A program made the translations under genes and the position numbers. A stretch of 17,795 bases of DNA. It comes from a bacterium (GTDB taxonomy: Bacteria; 4484-113; JAFGCY01). This document shows positions 1 to 6,279 of the stretch, piece by piece; within the stretch, counting starts at the first letter, position 1; each line of letters starts with the position of its first letter. The notes under the pieces are model-generated. The model saw nothing but the letters and a program-made list of their open reading frames with translations, had not been told where the DNA came from and made no database searches. The stretch covers positions 1-17,795 of the forward strand of contig JADZFO010000062.1 in assembly GCA_020849855.1 (NCBI GenBank), given 5' to 3'.

Positions 1-63
1 AATCACTGGCGCAATCGCAGCCAGCTTGTACTCCCGAGTGAACTTTCGTCGCGGTCCCGGCAT
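1..63 (-). CDS. IS3-family-like transposase OrfA, N-terminal fragment (runs off the window)
   Basis: Read on the minus strand, an ATG at 63-61 opens a frame of 21 codons that continues past base 1. It begins MPGPRRKFTREYKLAAIA. The pattern basic-basic-K-F-(T/S)-x-E-(Y/F)-K is how the helix-turn-helix OrfA proteins of IS3-type elements (HTH_Tnp_1) normally begin. That protein binds the element ends before OrfAB cuts and joins. A strong ribosome site, GGAGGTG, lies 7 nt upstream of the ATG. Only the start is visible, so family assignment rests on about 18 residues. An orphan HTH_Tnp_1 protein is the main alternative. Confidence 0.65.
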   Translation of the reverse strand, partial: MPGPRRKFTREYKLAAIAPVI

Positions 64-127
64 CGGTACACCTCCAGCACATTGATTATGTGCTTAACCT
101 CGCGTACGTAAATCCGGGGGATGTCCA
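1..127 (-). mobile_element. Left end of an IS3-like insertion sequence (partial)
   Basis: The transposase start lies 64 bp inside a candidate element tip at 127. Read on the minus strand the tip is TGGACATCCCCCGGA (127-113). IS3-family ends usually start with TG and carry a C-rich run a few bases in, and OrfA usually starts some 50-80 bp from the tip, so the geometry fits. The other end and any target duplication are outside the window. The tip position is therefore an inference. Confidence 0.45.
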
Positions 128-134
128 GTTATGA

Positions 135-161
135 CTCTGTGCTCTCTGTGCTCTCTGTGTT
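135..161. repeat. Three 9-bp tandem copies of CTCTGTGCT
   Basis: CTCTGTGCT occurs at 135 and 144, followed by CTCTGTGTT at 153. The unit resembles the purine/pyrimidine-biased CTTTGTG and ACCAAGAC tandem tracts near 15890-15998, so it may belong to the same class of intergenic repeat. It lies between the insertion-sequence tip and the promoter of the aminotransferase. Confidence 0.6.
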
Positions 162-193
162 TAATCTGAAACGCAACGCTCCAGCGGAATGCC

Positions 194-216
194 GGGCGCA
201 CGCTGTGCGCCCCTAC
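194..216 (-). repeat. CTAC-ended palindrome (REP-like, GTAG head on the minus strand)
   Basis: Arms GGGCGCAC (194-201) and GTGCGCCC (205-212) enclose a 3-nt loop and are followed directly by CTAC. On the minus strand this is GTAG plus a hairpin, the arrangement of REP elements mobilised by RAYT (Y1) transposases. It has the same layout as the elements at 16192 and 17357 but a different stem. Confidence 0.6.
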
Positions 217-225
217 AGGCACCCT

Positions 226-249
226 TGCTATAATCGCGGCGGCGGAGGG
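226..249 (+). promoter_or_regulatory. Extended -10 promoter and ribosome site of the aminotransferase
   Basis: TGC directly before TATAAT (229-234) forms an extended -10 element. No good -35 is visible, which extended -10 promoters tolerate. A GGAGGGG ribosome site at 243-249 ends 7 nt before the ATG at 257. The 5' leader would be short, about 15 nt. Confidence 0.65.
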
Positions 250-256
250 GCCATCC

Positions 257-1501
257 ATGAGCACGGCTAAGACAGACGAAACCCAGACAGACAGCGCGCG
301 GGCACAGTTTTCCCAGCGCTTCGCGCAGCGCCTGATTGGCGCGGGCACCGAGGACGCCTTTGTGGTCCTGGCGCAGGCCAAGGCCCTGGAGGCGCAGGGC
401 CGCGACATCATCCACCTGCAGATCGGCGAGCCGGATTTCGACACGCCCAGCAACATCATTGCCAAGGCGCACTGGGCCCTGGACAACCACTACACGCACT
501 ACACCGCGAGCGCCGGCCTGATGCAGGTGCGCGAGCAGTATGCGAACTATGTGAATGCGCGTTACGGGATTAACTATGTCACGGCCGACAACATCGTGAT
601 CTTCCCGGGCGCCAAGCCGGTGGTCTTCAACTCCTGCATGGCCCTGCTGGACCCCGGCGACGAGATGATCATCATGGATCCGACCTACCCGGCCTATGCC
701 GCGGCGGCGCACCTCTTCGGCGCGACGATCAAGACCGTCCCGCTGAGCGAGGAGACCGGCTTCCGCTTCCGGCATGAGGACCTGGAGAAGGTGGTCAGCT
801 CCAAGACCAAGCTCTTCTGCCTGAACAGCCCGCAGAACCCCACCGGCGGCATTCTGACGGACGAAGACTTCGCCTTTGTGGCGAAACTCGCGCAGGAGCG
901 CGGCTTCTATGTGCTCAGCGATGAGATCTACAACCGCTTCTGCTATGACGCCCCGCACGAGAGCATCCTGCACAAGATCGACAACCTGGACCAGTTCATC
1001 CTGCTGGACGGCCACAGCAAGACCTATGCCATGACCGGCTGGCGGCTTGGCTTCAGCGTGACGAACCCGGAACTGAGCAAGAAGCTGACCCTGATGATGA
1101 CCAACACGGCAAGCTGCACGGCGGCATTTACGCAGATCGCCGGCGTGGAAGCCCTGCTGGGCGACCAGAGCGAGGCCGACGAGATGATCGCCGAGTTCAA
1201 GCTGCGCCGCGACCTGATCGTCGACGGCCTGAACAGCATCCCCGGCGTGCACTGCCACCGCCCGGCCGGCGCCTTCTATGTGTTCCCGAACATCAAGGAG
1301 CACACGACGCCCTTTGGCCGGACCAGCAGCGACGTGCAGAAGGTGATCCTCAACGACTTTGGCGTGGCCTGCCTGCCGGGCACCAGCTTCGGCCCCGGTG
1401 GCGAAGGCTACCTGCGCCTCTCCTATGCCAACAGCCGCGAGAACATCGAGAAGGCCGTCGAGCGCCTGCGTAGCGCCTTCGCCAAGCTTAGCGGAGCCTA
1501 G
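257..1501 (+). CDS. PLP-dependent class I/II aminotransferase
   Basis: A 414-residue fold-type I aminotransferase of the aspartate/alanine aminotransferase group. It swaps an amino group between an amino acid and a 2-oxo acid in the cytoplasm using pyridoxal phosphate. Visible landmarks are the substrate-binding LQIGEPDFDTP near residue 54, NSPQNPTGG with the cofactor-contacting Asn194, Asp222 in LSDEIYN (pairs with the pyridine nitrogen), and the Schiff-base Lys255 in GHSKTYAMTGWRLGF. The carboxylate-binding Arg387 lies in YLRLSYANS. All catalytic positions are intact and the length is normal. The ATG at 257 is chosen because GGAGGGG lies just upstream. Substrate cannot be read from sequence: aspartate, alanine, aromatic and LL-diaminopimelate enzymes share these motifs. 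It is monocistronic and converges on the next gene. Confidence 0.93.
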   Translation: MSTAKTDETQTDSARAQFSQRFAQRLIGAGTEDAFVVLAQAKALEAQGRDIIHLQIGEPDFDTPSNIIAKAHWALDNHYTHYTASAGLMQVREQYANYVNARYGINYVTADNIVIFPGAKPVVFNSCMALLDPGDEMIIMDPTYPAYAAAAHLFGATIKTVPLSEETGFRFRHEDLEKVVSSKTKLFCLNSPQNPTGGILTDEDFAFVAKLAQERGFYVLSDEIYNRFCYDAPHESILHKIDNLDQFILLDGHSKTYAMTGWRLGFSVTNPELSKKLTLMMTNTASCTAAFTQIAGVEALLGDQSEADEMIAEFKLRRDLIVDGLNSIPGVHCHRPAGAFYVFPNIKEHTTPFGRTSSDVQKVILNDFGVACLPGTSFGPGGEGYLRLSYANSRENIEKAVERLRSAFAKLSGA

Positions 1502-1531
1502 GTAAGGCTCACGGCTCAAGGCAGAACAGGC

Positions 1532-2317
1532 TCAGTCCATGATGCCGCTGGCCTGGATCTGCGCGTCGGTAAAGCGGATCAGAGCGCACACGTCTTCAGT
1601 GCGATCCATGCTGCTTCCATACTCCCAGTCCTGCGCTTCGGCGATCAGCCCGGCCCACTGCGGGTAGCGCACGCTGGTCCAGTCGGCAGCAGCTTGCTTG
1701 GAGCCCGGCCCTTCGCCCTGAACTGAATATAGGATGCGGCACAGATTCAGAACCAGATATGACTGCTGGTGACTGTCGGCCAGATACTGCGGATCTTCGA
1801 GCTTCCCCAGCCACTCGCGATAGAAGTCCCGGGCGCTGGCTCGCCGCACTTCCTGCAGAGCCGGCTCCGGGGCCAGACTGTCATAAGGCGGGCCAAAGAG
1901 CGTGATGCTGAAGTGATGCAGCAGCCACTGGTTGATCAGCCACTCGTGGCCATAGCCCGCCTCGCGATACAGGTGATCGAAGCCCCACCAGGGACGCGGC
2001 TGCTCTGGCGGCTCGATTGACTGCAGCTGAGCAAGCGGGACATAGGCGCACTCGACGCGGCCCCGCCAGCGGGGATAAGCCTCCTGCAGCCGCTGATGCA
2101 GCGCTTCGAGACTGTCCAGCTGCGGCGCAGTCAGCGGCCGGCGGAGCAGAGCCTGCAGGTCAATGTCGCTGCGGCCGGGGATGAAGCCGCCATAGCTCAG
2201 CGAGCCCCACAGATACAGGCCCGTGACCTGCTCGCCCAGGGCGGAAAGAAGGCCGGCCTGCCACTGCGCCAGCAGTGCGTTGATGTCCGCGTAAGGCGTG
2301 GGCTGGGCCTGATTCAC
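1532..2317 (-). CDS. AadA-like nucleotidyltransferase with DUF4111-type C-terminal domain
   Basis: From a GTG at 2317 the product is 261 residues, the usual length for aminoglycoside-adenylyltransferase-like proteins. The Pol-beta-type active site is clear: GS at residues 38-39, then GRSDIDL with the two metal-binding Asp at 51 and 53. The third acidic residue probably lies in RVECAYVPL. The C-terminal helical domain shows LNLCRILYSVQGEGPGSKQA and ADW, typical of the ANT(3'')/DUF4111 fold. ANT enzymes adenylate aminoglycosides, but chromosomal DUF4111 homologues often have unknown targets, so resistance is not claimed. An ATG at 2368 would lengthen the protein by 17 Pro/Tyr-rich residues, overlapping the start of the divergent lipoprotein gene. 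I prefer the GTG. Neither start has a convincing ribosome site; CATAAT lies 7 nt upstream of the GTG, so a leaderless message is possible. Confidence 0.85.
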   Translation of the reverse strand: MNQAQPTPYADINALLAQWQAGLLSALGEQVTGLYLWGSLSYGGFIPGRSDIDLQALLRRPLTAPQLDSLEALHQRLQEAYPRWRGRVECAYVPLAQLQSIEPPEQPRPWWGFDHLYREAGYGHEWLINQWLLHHFSITLFGPPYDSLAPEPALQEVRRASARDFYREWLGKLEDPQYLADSHQQSYLVLNLCRILYSVQGEGPGSKQAAADWTSVRYPQWAGLIAEAQDWEYGSSMDRTEDVCALIRFTDAQIQASGIMD

Positions 2318-2359
2318 GGCTACAATTATGTACTCGTAACGGTAACAGTGAGGTGGGGG
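2318..2359. promoter_or_regulatory. Short divergent promoter region
   Basis: Only about 42 bp separate the nucleotidyltransferase start (GTG, minus) from the lipoprotein start (ATG 2360, plus). Candidate -10 boxes overlap: TACAAT on the plus strand at 2321-2326 and CATAAT on the minus strand at 2330-2325. No matching -35 hexamers are evident. GAGGTG at 2350-2355 is the lipoprotein ribosome site. Confidence 0.4.
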
Positions 2360-2773
2360 ATGCGGCATATGCTGCGCTTGCTGGCCTGCCTGGCCTTGGG
2401 CCTGCTGCTTTCCGGCTGCCTCGACCTGCCGCCCGGCGAGATTTCAGTGCGCACCCTGCGCAAGGGCCGGCGCCAGGGCTGCACCGTGCAGGTCTTTAAT
2501 GAGGCCGGCAAGCAGATCGCCGAGCAGCCGACGGACAACGTGGGCCTGCTCTTCCTCAAGAACCTGCGCCCGGGGCAGTACACCCTGAAGTTCAAGGACA
2601 ACCAGGGCAAGATGCTGCCGGCGGAGAAGACCGTGCGCGTGGTGTCCGACGGCAGCGAGATTGTGGATGTGGAGCTGACGGAGAAGCCGCCGCCACCGCC
2701 GCCCCTGACCCCCGAGGAGCAGAAGGCGCTGGAAGACGCGAAGAAGAAGTGGTGGGAGAAGCTGCTGCCCTGA
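2360..2773 (+). CDS. Lipoprotein with a carboxypeptidase-regulatory/prealbumin-like domain (paralogue 1)
   Basis: A 137-residue predicted lipoprotein. The N-terminus MRHMLRLLACLALGLLLSGC is a signal peptide with lipobox LSGC, so Cys20 should be lipidated and the protein anchored in an envelope membrane facing the periplasm or the outside. The mature part carries one beta-rich module of the transthyretin/carboxypeptidase-regulatory kind, judged from the pattern GCTVQVFNEAGKQI ... GLLFLKNLRPGQYTLKF ... DGSEIVDVEL. After it comes a proline run (PPPPPPL) and a short charged helix, EEQKALEDAKKKWWEKLL, absent from paralogue 2. It is closely similar to the product of 2839-3189. The ATG at 2360 is favoured by GAGGTG at 2350; ATG 2369 is the alternative. 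No enzymatic residues are seen, so the function is unknown. Confidence 0.85.
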   Translation: MRHMLRLLACLALGLLLSGCLDLPPGEISVRTLRKGRRQGCTVQVFNEAGKQIAEQPTDNVGLLFLKNLRPGQYTLKFKDNQGKMLPAEKTVRVVSDGSEIVDVELTEKPPPPPPLTPEEQKALEDAKKKWWEKLLP

Positions 2774-2803
2774 GGCCGCGGGCCGGGGCGGCTGGATATC
2801 ATC

Positions 2804-2834
2804 TATACTTTAGCCCCCAATTCGTACGAGGTGG
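2804..2834 (+). promoter_or_regulatory. Candidate -10 and ribosome site of the second lipoprotein
   Basis: TATACT at 2804-2809 is a reasonable -10 in the 65-bp gap between the two paralogues, but no -35 is present 17 bp upstream. GAGGTGG at 2828-2834 is a good ribosome site 4 nt before ATG 2839. The gene could therefore be transcribed alone as well as from upstream. Confidence 0.4.
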
Positions 2835-2838
2835 ATTG

Positions 2839-3189
2839 ATGCGCACACTGAAGTGGACGCTGCTGCTGGTCGGCGTGATGATCATGCTGGCGAGCTGCAT
2901 GGACCAGGAGCCGGGCGAGATCTCCGTCCGCGCCGTGCAGAACGGCGAGAAGCAGGGCTGCACCGTGATGATCTTCACGGAAGGCGGCAAGCAGATCGAT
3001 GAGAAGCCGACTGACAACCAGGGCCTGGTCTTCATCAAGAACCTGCCCCCGGCGGTTTACAAGCTGAAGTTCAAGGGCAACGACGGCAGCATGTTCCCGG
3101 CGGAGAAGAGCGTGCGCGTGATCTCCGGCGGCTCTGAGATCGTGGACGTCGAGCTGACCGAAGCGCCACCGGCCGCACCGGCGACCTAA
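2839..3189 (+). CDS. Lipoprotein with a carboxypeptidase-regulatory/prealbumin-like domain (paralogue 2)
   Basis: A 116-residue predicted lipoprotein: signal segment MRTLKWTLLLVGVMIMLASC with lipobox LASC. The mature domain matches paralogue 1 almost block for block: PGEISVR, QGCTV, GKQI, PTDN, KNL, LKFK, PAEK, VRV and GSEIVDVELTE are shared. It lacks the charged C-terminal helix and ends in an Ala/Pro tail. The tandem arrangement and high similarity point to local duplication. It ends 4 nt before the purM start, so it is probably co-transcribed with purM, but no functional link to purine synthesis is implied. Function unknown. Confidence 0.85.
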   Translation: MRTLKWTLLLVGVMIMLASCMDQEPGEISVRAVQNGEKQGCTVMIFTEGGKQIDEKPTDNQGLVFIKNLPPAVYKLKFKGNDGSMFPAEKSVRVISGGSEIVDVELTEAPPAAPAT

Positions 3190-3193
3190 GACA

Positions 3194-4306
3194 GTGGACC
3201 ACAGCAAGGACCATAACAACGCGGCTGGCCGGGCGGGCCAGCCGCTTACGTATAGCGAGTCCGGCGTCTCGATTGAGGCCCAGGACGACGCAATCGCCCG
3301 CTTCAAGGCCCAGGTGGAATCCACCTTCGCCGGCGCCGGCGGCGGCCGGGTGCTGGCCGGGGTGGGCAGCTTCGGCGCCGCCTTCGCCCCCGACTTCGGC
3401 AGCCTGTCCGAGCCCGTGCTGGTCAGCAGCACCGACGGCATCGGCACCAAGGTGCGCCTGCACGCGCGCTTCGGCACCCACGCCTGGGCCGGGCGCGACC
3501 TGGTCAGCGCGGTGGTGAACGATGTGGCCTGCCTGGGCGCGCGGCCGCTCTTCTTCCTGGACTACCTGGCCTGCAACAAGCTGGAACCCGCCGTGGCGCA
3601 CATGGTGGTGGGCGAGGGCATGGCCGGGGTCTGCCACGAGATCGGCTGCGCGCTGATCGGCGGCGAGCTGGCCGAGATGGGCAGCACCTACCAGCCGGGC
3701 GAGTATGACCTGGCCGGTTTCGCCGTGGGTATGGTCGACCGCGCGAAAGCCTGGGGCGCGGACAAGGTGCGGGAGGGGGCAGCGCTGATCGGCGTGGCTT
3801 CATCCGGCGCGCACTGCAACGGCTATTCCCTGCTGCGGCGCATCTTTGAGCCGCTTCCCGACGAGCAGTGGCTGGCCCCGCACAGCGCCCTGGGCGAGAG
3901 CCTGAAGGACGCGCTGCTGCGCCCGACACTGTGCTATGCCCCGCTGGCCAGCGCGCTGGCGCAGCAGGACAGCGTGCAGTCGGCGGCGCATATCAGCGGC
4001 GGTGGCCTGTCGGACAACATGCCGCGGGTGATCCCGGAGGGGCTCTGCGCGCGGGTCAGCCGCAGCGCGCTGCGCGCCCTGGCGCAGGCCGGCGGCACCC
4101 AGGCGCTCTTTGACCTGGTCAACGAATCCGCCAGCATTGAGCCCGATGAGTTCGCCCGGGTGCTGAACATGGGCGTGGGTTTTGTGCTGGCCGTCGAGCC
4201 GGCGGGGCAGCAGGCCGCGCTGGAGCAGGCGCAGGCCCTGGGCTATACGGCAGCGCTGCTGGGCGAGGTGGCCGGCGGCGAGTCGCGCTTTGCCTGGCAG
4301 GACTAA
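3194..4306 (+). CDS. purM: Phosphoribosylformylglycinamidine cyclo-ligase (AIR synthetase)
   Basis: PurM closes the imidazole ring of formylglycinamidine ribonucleotide using ATP to give aminoimidazole ribonucleotide, step five of purine synthesis, in the cytoplasm. Family landmarks appear in order: LTYSESGVSIEAQDDAI, GVGSFGAAF, the ATP/phosphate motif STDGIGTK (residues 79-86), VNDVACLGARPLFFLDYLAC, IGGELAEMGSTYQPGEYDLA (from about 155), SSGAHCNGYSLLRRI, HISGGGLSDNMPRVIP (from about 266) and NMGVGFVLAVE. At 370 residues it is about 25 longer than usual because of an N-terminal stretch before LTY. The start is a GTG, 4 nt after the stop of the upstream lipoprotein gene, with only a weak ribosome site. 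No ATG offers a better choice. The 3' end carries a short slipped duplication (GGCAGGACTAA / GGCAGAGGACTAA). Confidence 0.95.
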   Translation: MDHSKDHNNAAGRAGQPLTYSESGVSIEAQDDAIARFKAQVESTFAGAGGGRVLAGVGSFGAAFAPDFGSLSEPVLVSSTDGIGTKVRLHARFGTHAWAGRDLVSAVVNDVACLGARPLFFLDYLACNKLEPAVAHMVVGEGMAGVCHEIGCALIGGELAEMGSTYQPGEYDLAGFAVGMVDRAKAWGADKVREGAALIGVASSGAHCNGYSLLRRIFEPLPDEQWLAPHSALGESLKDALLRPTLCYAPLASALAQQDSVQSAAHISGGGLSDNMPRVIPEGLCARVSRSALRALAQAGGTQALFDLVNESASIEPDEFARVLNMGVGFVLAVEPAGQQAALEQAQALGYTAALLGEVAGGESRFAWQD

Positions 4307-4443
4307 TGGCAGAGGACTAACTTCAAGGAAAACGCATGTAGCAGCAGTATGGCTAGGACTCTCCACTGGATTGGAAGCGTGTCCAGAAGACATAGTGGAC
4401 ATTGCAAAGAAAAGAATTGGAGTTGGCGGTACCTCAGCTATCT
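4307..4443. other. Convergent gap between purM and the three-gene cassette
   Basis: These 137 bp separate the purM stop from the stop of the minus-strand cassette. The composition is already AT-richer than purM, so the foreign segment probably begins close to 4310. I see no intrinsic terminator with a T-tract and no convincing gene. A plus-strand frame through it has no start of its own. Confidence 0.5.
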
Positions 4444-4893
4444 TCACGTAAGCTGCTTGTGTTGCAACCCACAAGCGTTCTTTGAGCATTTGACAAGTCT
4501 GCTGATCCAAGCTAACTCCAAAGCTACATCCTGCCAAAACTTGAACGCCTCGGCCGATTCTTTGGTTAGTCTCTTAGGGGTGTGTGGAACATCTGTGATA
4601 ACGTAGCCAATGCCTGAAGATTTAGGAACGACATCGAGCTTTTTGTTGTCCAAGCCGGTAATCTCCTGGATTTCCGCAGTTTCGAGACGCGCCACCTGAA
4701 CACAGATCGGTGTTAAGCTGTCAGCCCATCTAGTTGACAAGCAGCAAAGATCGTGTGCTGATTGTTGGATGGAAATACCATCTTCATCTTTTTTGCGCCG
4801 CATGAACGCTTCTGGTCCCGGCCTGAAAATGCCACCGATGACCATGCCAGAATTCATACCTTCTTGTGTAACTACTCTGTAATTCGCAGTCAT
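4444..4893 (-). CDS. Cassette gene 3: small protein of unknown function, dedGISI motif
   Basis: A 149-residue soluble protein. Its ATG (4893-4891) overlaps the stop of gene 2 by 4 nt (ATGA), so the two are probably translationally coupled. Visible features are FRPGPEAFMRRKKDEDGISI near residues 23-42, ARLETAEIQEITGLD and DVVPKSSGIGYVITDVP. From memory, this layout (FRP, charged stretch, D-G-(L/I)-S, then a strand and a helix before a closing I-x-D/G-x-P) recalls a widespread family of small uncharacterised bacterial proteins, often with G-(L/I)-S-V and HAxI at the same places. That resemblance is unverified. There is no signal peptide or membrane segment. Codon use and GC are clearly lower than in purM and the flagellar genes. 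Confidence 0.7.
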   Translation of the reverse strand: MTANYRVVTQEGMNSGMVIGGIFRPGPEAFMRRKKDEDGISIQQSAHDLCCLSTRWADSLTPICVQVARLETAEIQEITGLDNKKLDVVPKSSGIGYVITDVPHTPKRLTKESAEAFKFWQDVALELAWISRLVKCSKNACGLQHKQLT

Positions 4894-5402
4894 GCCTCAA
4901 TCGATTCCAACAAATCCAGTAGTGCAGTGGCCGTGAGATTAATCTCTTTCTCAGTTGATTTACCTGAAACGGGTCTCACGTAGGCCAACCCTGTAGCGCT
5001 TGCTTCGTTTGGTACATTCAATATCACGTAATGATTGTGGTAATTCCAGCACAATTGAATAGAGCCATCGTGATAGGGGGTCAAAGAAGGCAACGGCGTA
5101 CCACGTTTGAATGAAACAGCCATGGCCAAGAGCGACTCTGTTACCTGCTTGGCATAATCATCCAGAGGTTCCTCTGCCGATAACCAGTCTTGTGCAAACT
5201 TCTGCACGTGTAGGCGGACTTTGCTCTCAACACTTGGATTCACATAGCTGTTCATCGGTTTGCCCGGTGTCATCTTCACGCAGTTTTCTGGATCGACTTG
5301 TTGGACTGTGTAGGTGTTAATCGAGTGTCCAGCAAAATCAGTCACCAGCAATCCGCCCAAGACTACAACTACAGTGTTGGTAGCCAAGCTTACTTTGTTC
5401 AT
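4890..5402 (-). CDS. Cassette gene 2: small protein with a DGSIQLCW motif
   Basis: A 170-residue protein whose ATG (5402-5400) overlaps the gene 1 stop by 4 nt. The N-terminus has a hydrophobic stretch (NTVVVVLGGLLVTDFAG), which could be a membrane anchor or a buried strand. A helical middle follows (VRLHVQKFAQDWLSAEEPLD). Then comes a beta-rich end with PLPSLTPYHDGSIQLCWNY and VILNVPNEA. P-x-(I/V/L)-x-P-x-x-D-G-(S/G)-(I/V)-x-L-x-W is a signature I associate with a common uncharacterised family of helper-type proteins encoded next to proteins like cassette gene 3. This comes from memory, not a search. No catalytic residues are recognisable. The DNA is AT-richer than its surroundings. Confidence 0.7.
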   Translation of the reverse strand: MNKVSLATNTVVVVLGGLLVTDFAGHSINTYTVQQVDPENCVKMTPGKPMNSYVNPSVESKVRLHVQKFAQDWLSAEEPLDDYAKQVTESLLAMAVSFKRGTPLPSLTPYHDGSIQLCWNYHNHYVILNVPNEASATGLAYVRPVSGKSTEKEINLTATALLDLLESIEA

Positions 5403-5731
5403 TTCTGCCCCACTTGCGCTGCCTTTTTGGCTGAGTTGAGGTCCTCCATGTGCTTGTTAACTACCCTATGCAGCTCAATGAATGCTTCCATTGGCATCAC
5501 ATATCGGGCTACAGCAAAAGCGCGAACCGAACCGTCTCCTCTTTGTATGGCCTCTTGCAGTGAAGCGGGATCAGAGGCAAAGAGTGTCAAGAAGACTTGT
5601 GAGTTTATGGACTGAAACAGAGCCCCGTCCGCGTAGTCAATGCTCATCCCCTCTGGAATGAAGAAATCGGTCTTAAACCTGAACCCGCCCTCACGGACAG
5701 GCTGAACGGCTTGCCCCTTGTCGTCTGCCAT
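5399..5731 (-). CDS. Cassette gene 1: DUF3467-like small protein
   Basis: From ATG 5731-5729 the product is 110 residues starting MADDKGQAVQPV. The core IPEGMSIDYADGALFQSI ... VFLTLFASDP, followed by FAVARYVMPMEAFIELHRVV, fits the shape of DUF3467 proteins: a Y-A-(D/N) strand, an F-x-L-x-F strand, then a V-M-P/S helix. A longer frame reaches an ATG at 5830 and a TTG at 5869, but the extra residues look unlike the family and no ribosome site is present. TATAAT (5743-5738 on the minus strand) ends 6 nt before the chosen ATG, which suggests a leaderless transcript. The stop overlaps gene 2 (ATGA). DUF3467 has no settled function. Low GC compared with flanks. Confidence 0.65.
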   Translation of the reverse strand: MADDKGQAVQPVREGGFRFKTDFFIPEGMSIDYADGALFQSINSQVFLTLFASDPASLQEAIQRGDGSVRAFAVARYVMPMEAFIELHRVVNKHMEDLNSAKKAAQVGQK

Positions 5732-5737
5732 GTATGG

Positions 5738-5766
5738 ATTATACCTAAAAAGCGGACGGTTGACCT
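5738..5766 (-). promoter_or_regulatory. Candidate promoter of the three-gene cassette
   Basis: On the minus strand a perfect TATAAT lies at 5743-5738. Seventeen bp upstream is AGGTCA (5766-5761), which matches only half of the -35 consensus. The first transcribed base would fall at about the A of the gene 1 ATG. Confidence 0.45.
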
Positions 5767-5868
5767 TTCCTGCACGCACTGAAACAGCCTCCACTTGCCC
5801 ACCGCGCGTAAAGGTAGTAACCTTATGCATCGGCCAGCCGCCTGAGCTGCTGGCACGGAGGTCATCCA

Positions 5869-6237
5869 ATGAAAGTGTTGATGCGCTGCACCGTCGCCGT
5901 CCTGGCCGTCTTCCTGCTGGCCGCCGCCACCGGCTGCAACAAGCTGAAGGAGATCCCGGGCAATATCGCGGGCATCGTCATGAGCCCCGAGGGCGTCGGC
6001 CTGGGCTATATCACCGTCCAGCTCATCGACCCTGCCACCACGCAGGTGATGTACCAGATGACCACCGAAGAATCCGGCAACTTCTTCTTTGAGAAGTGCG
6101 AGCCGCTGACCTACACGGTCGTCATCATGGGCATGGGCGAAGTGGTGATGGATGCTGACGTCAAGGAGATCAAGCTGACCCCCGGCAAGACCCTGGACAT
6201 CAAGATCATCGCCACGCCGCCGGCTAAAGAGAGCTAA
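5869..6237 (+). CDS. Lipoprotein with prealbumin-like domain heading the flagellar cluster
   Basis: A 122-residue predicted lipoprotein: MKVLMRCTVAVLAVFLLAAATGC with lipobox ATGC, lipidated Cys23. The mature domain, IPGNIAGIVMSPEGVGLGYI ... TTEESGNFFFEKCEPLTYTV ... KTLDIKII, is a carboxypeptidase-regulatory-like beta sandwich with the usual small-turn and G-x-F-x-F-x-x-L layout. It is only distantly similar to the two lipoproteins before purM but shares their fold class, so three such proteins lie within 4 kb. A strong ribosome site, GGAGGT at 5857-5862, ends 6 nt before the ATG. The following flagellar gene starts 42 nt downstream on the same strand. A role in the envelope around the flagellum is possible but is based on position only. 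Confidence 0.85.
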   Translation: MKVLMRCTVAVLAVFLLAAATGCNKLKEIPGNIAGIVMSPEGVGLGYITVQLIDPATTQVMYQMTTEESGNFFFEKCEPLTYTVVIMGMGEVVMDADVKEIKLTPGKTLDIKIIATPPAKES

Positions 6238-6243
6238 GGCGGC

Positions 6244-6271
6244 TAAAGCCCGCTGGCCCCGCGGCCGATAA
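6244..6271 (+). promoter_or_regulatory. Candidate sigma-28 (FliA) flagellar promoter
   Basis: GCCGATAA at 6264-6271 matches the sigma-28 -10 consensus at all eight positions. TAAAG at 6244-6248 supplies the -35 core. The spacing between the 8-nt boxes is 12 nt, against the usual 11. The site lies in the 42-nt gap before a flagellar gene. One perfect 8-mer is expected about every other window of this size by chance, and another occurs inside cassette gene 2 (5176-5183), so the call rests on position and the -35. Confidence 0.5.
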
Positions 6272-6279
6272 AGACGCCG

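Noticed and set aside
161-1519. Long open frame of 452 codons on the minus strand opposite the aminotransferase
   Set aside because: It is the high-GC antisense shadow of a clear aminotransferase: no domain, and no ribosome site. The same applies to the long minus frames over fliK and flgE.
5176-5183. Perfect sigma-28 -10 8-mer (GCCGATAA) on the plus strand
   Set aside because: It lies inside minus-strand cassette gene 2, has no well-spaced -35 and no plus-strand gene follows; one such 8-mer is expected by chance in this length.
5851-5865. TGGCACG upstream of the lipoprotein at 5869, resembling a sigma-54 -24 box
   Set aside because: The matching -12 box is absent (TCATC instead of TTGCA), and the site overlaps the ribosome-binding sequence.
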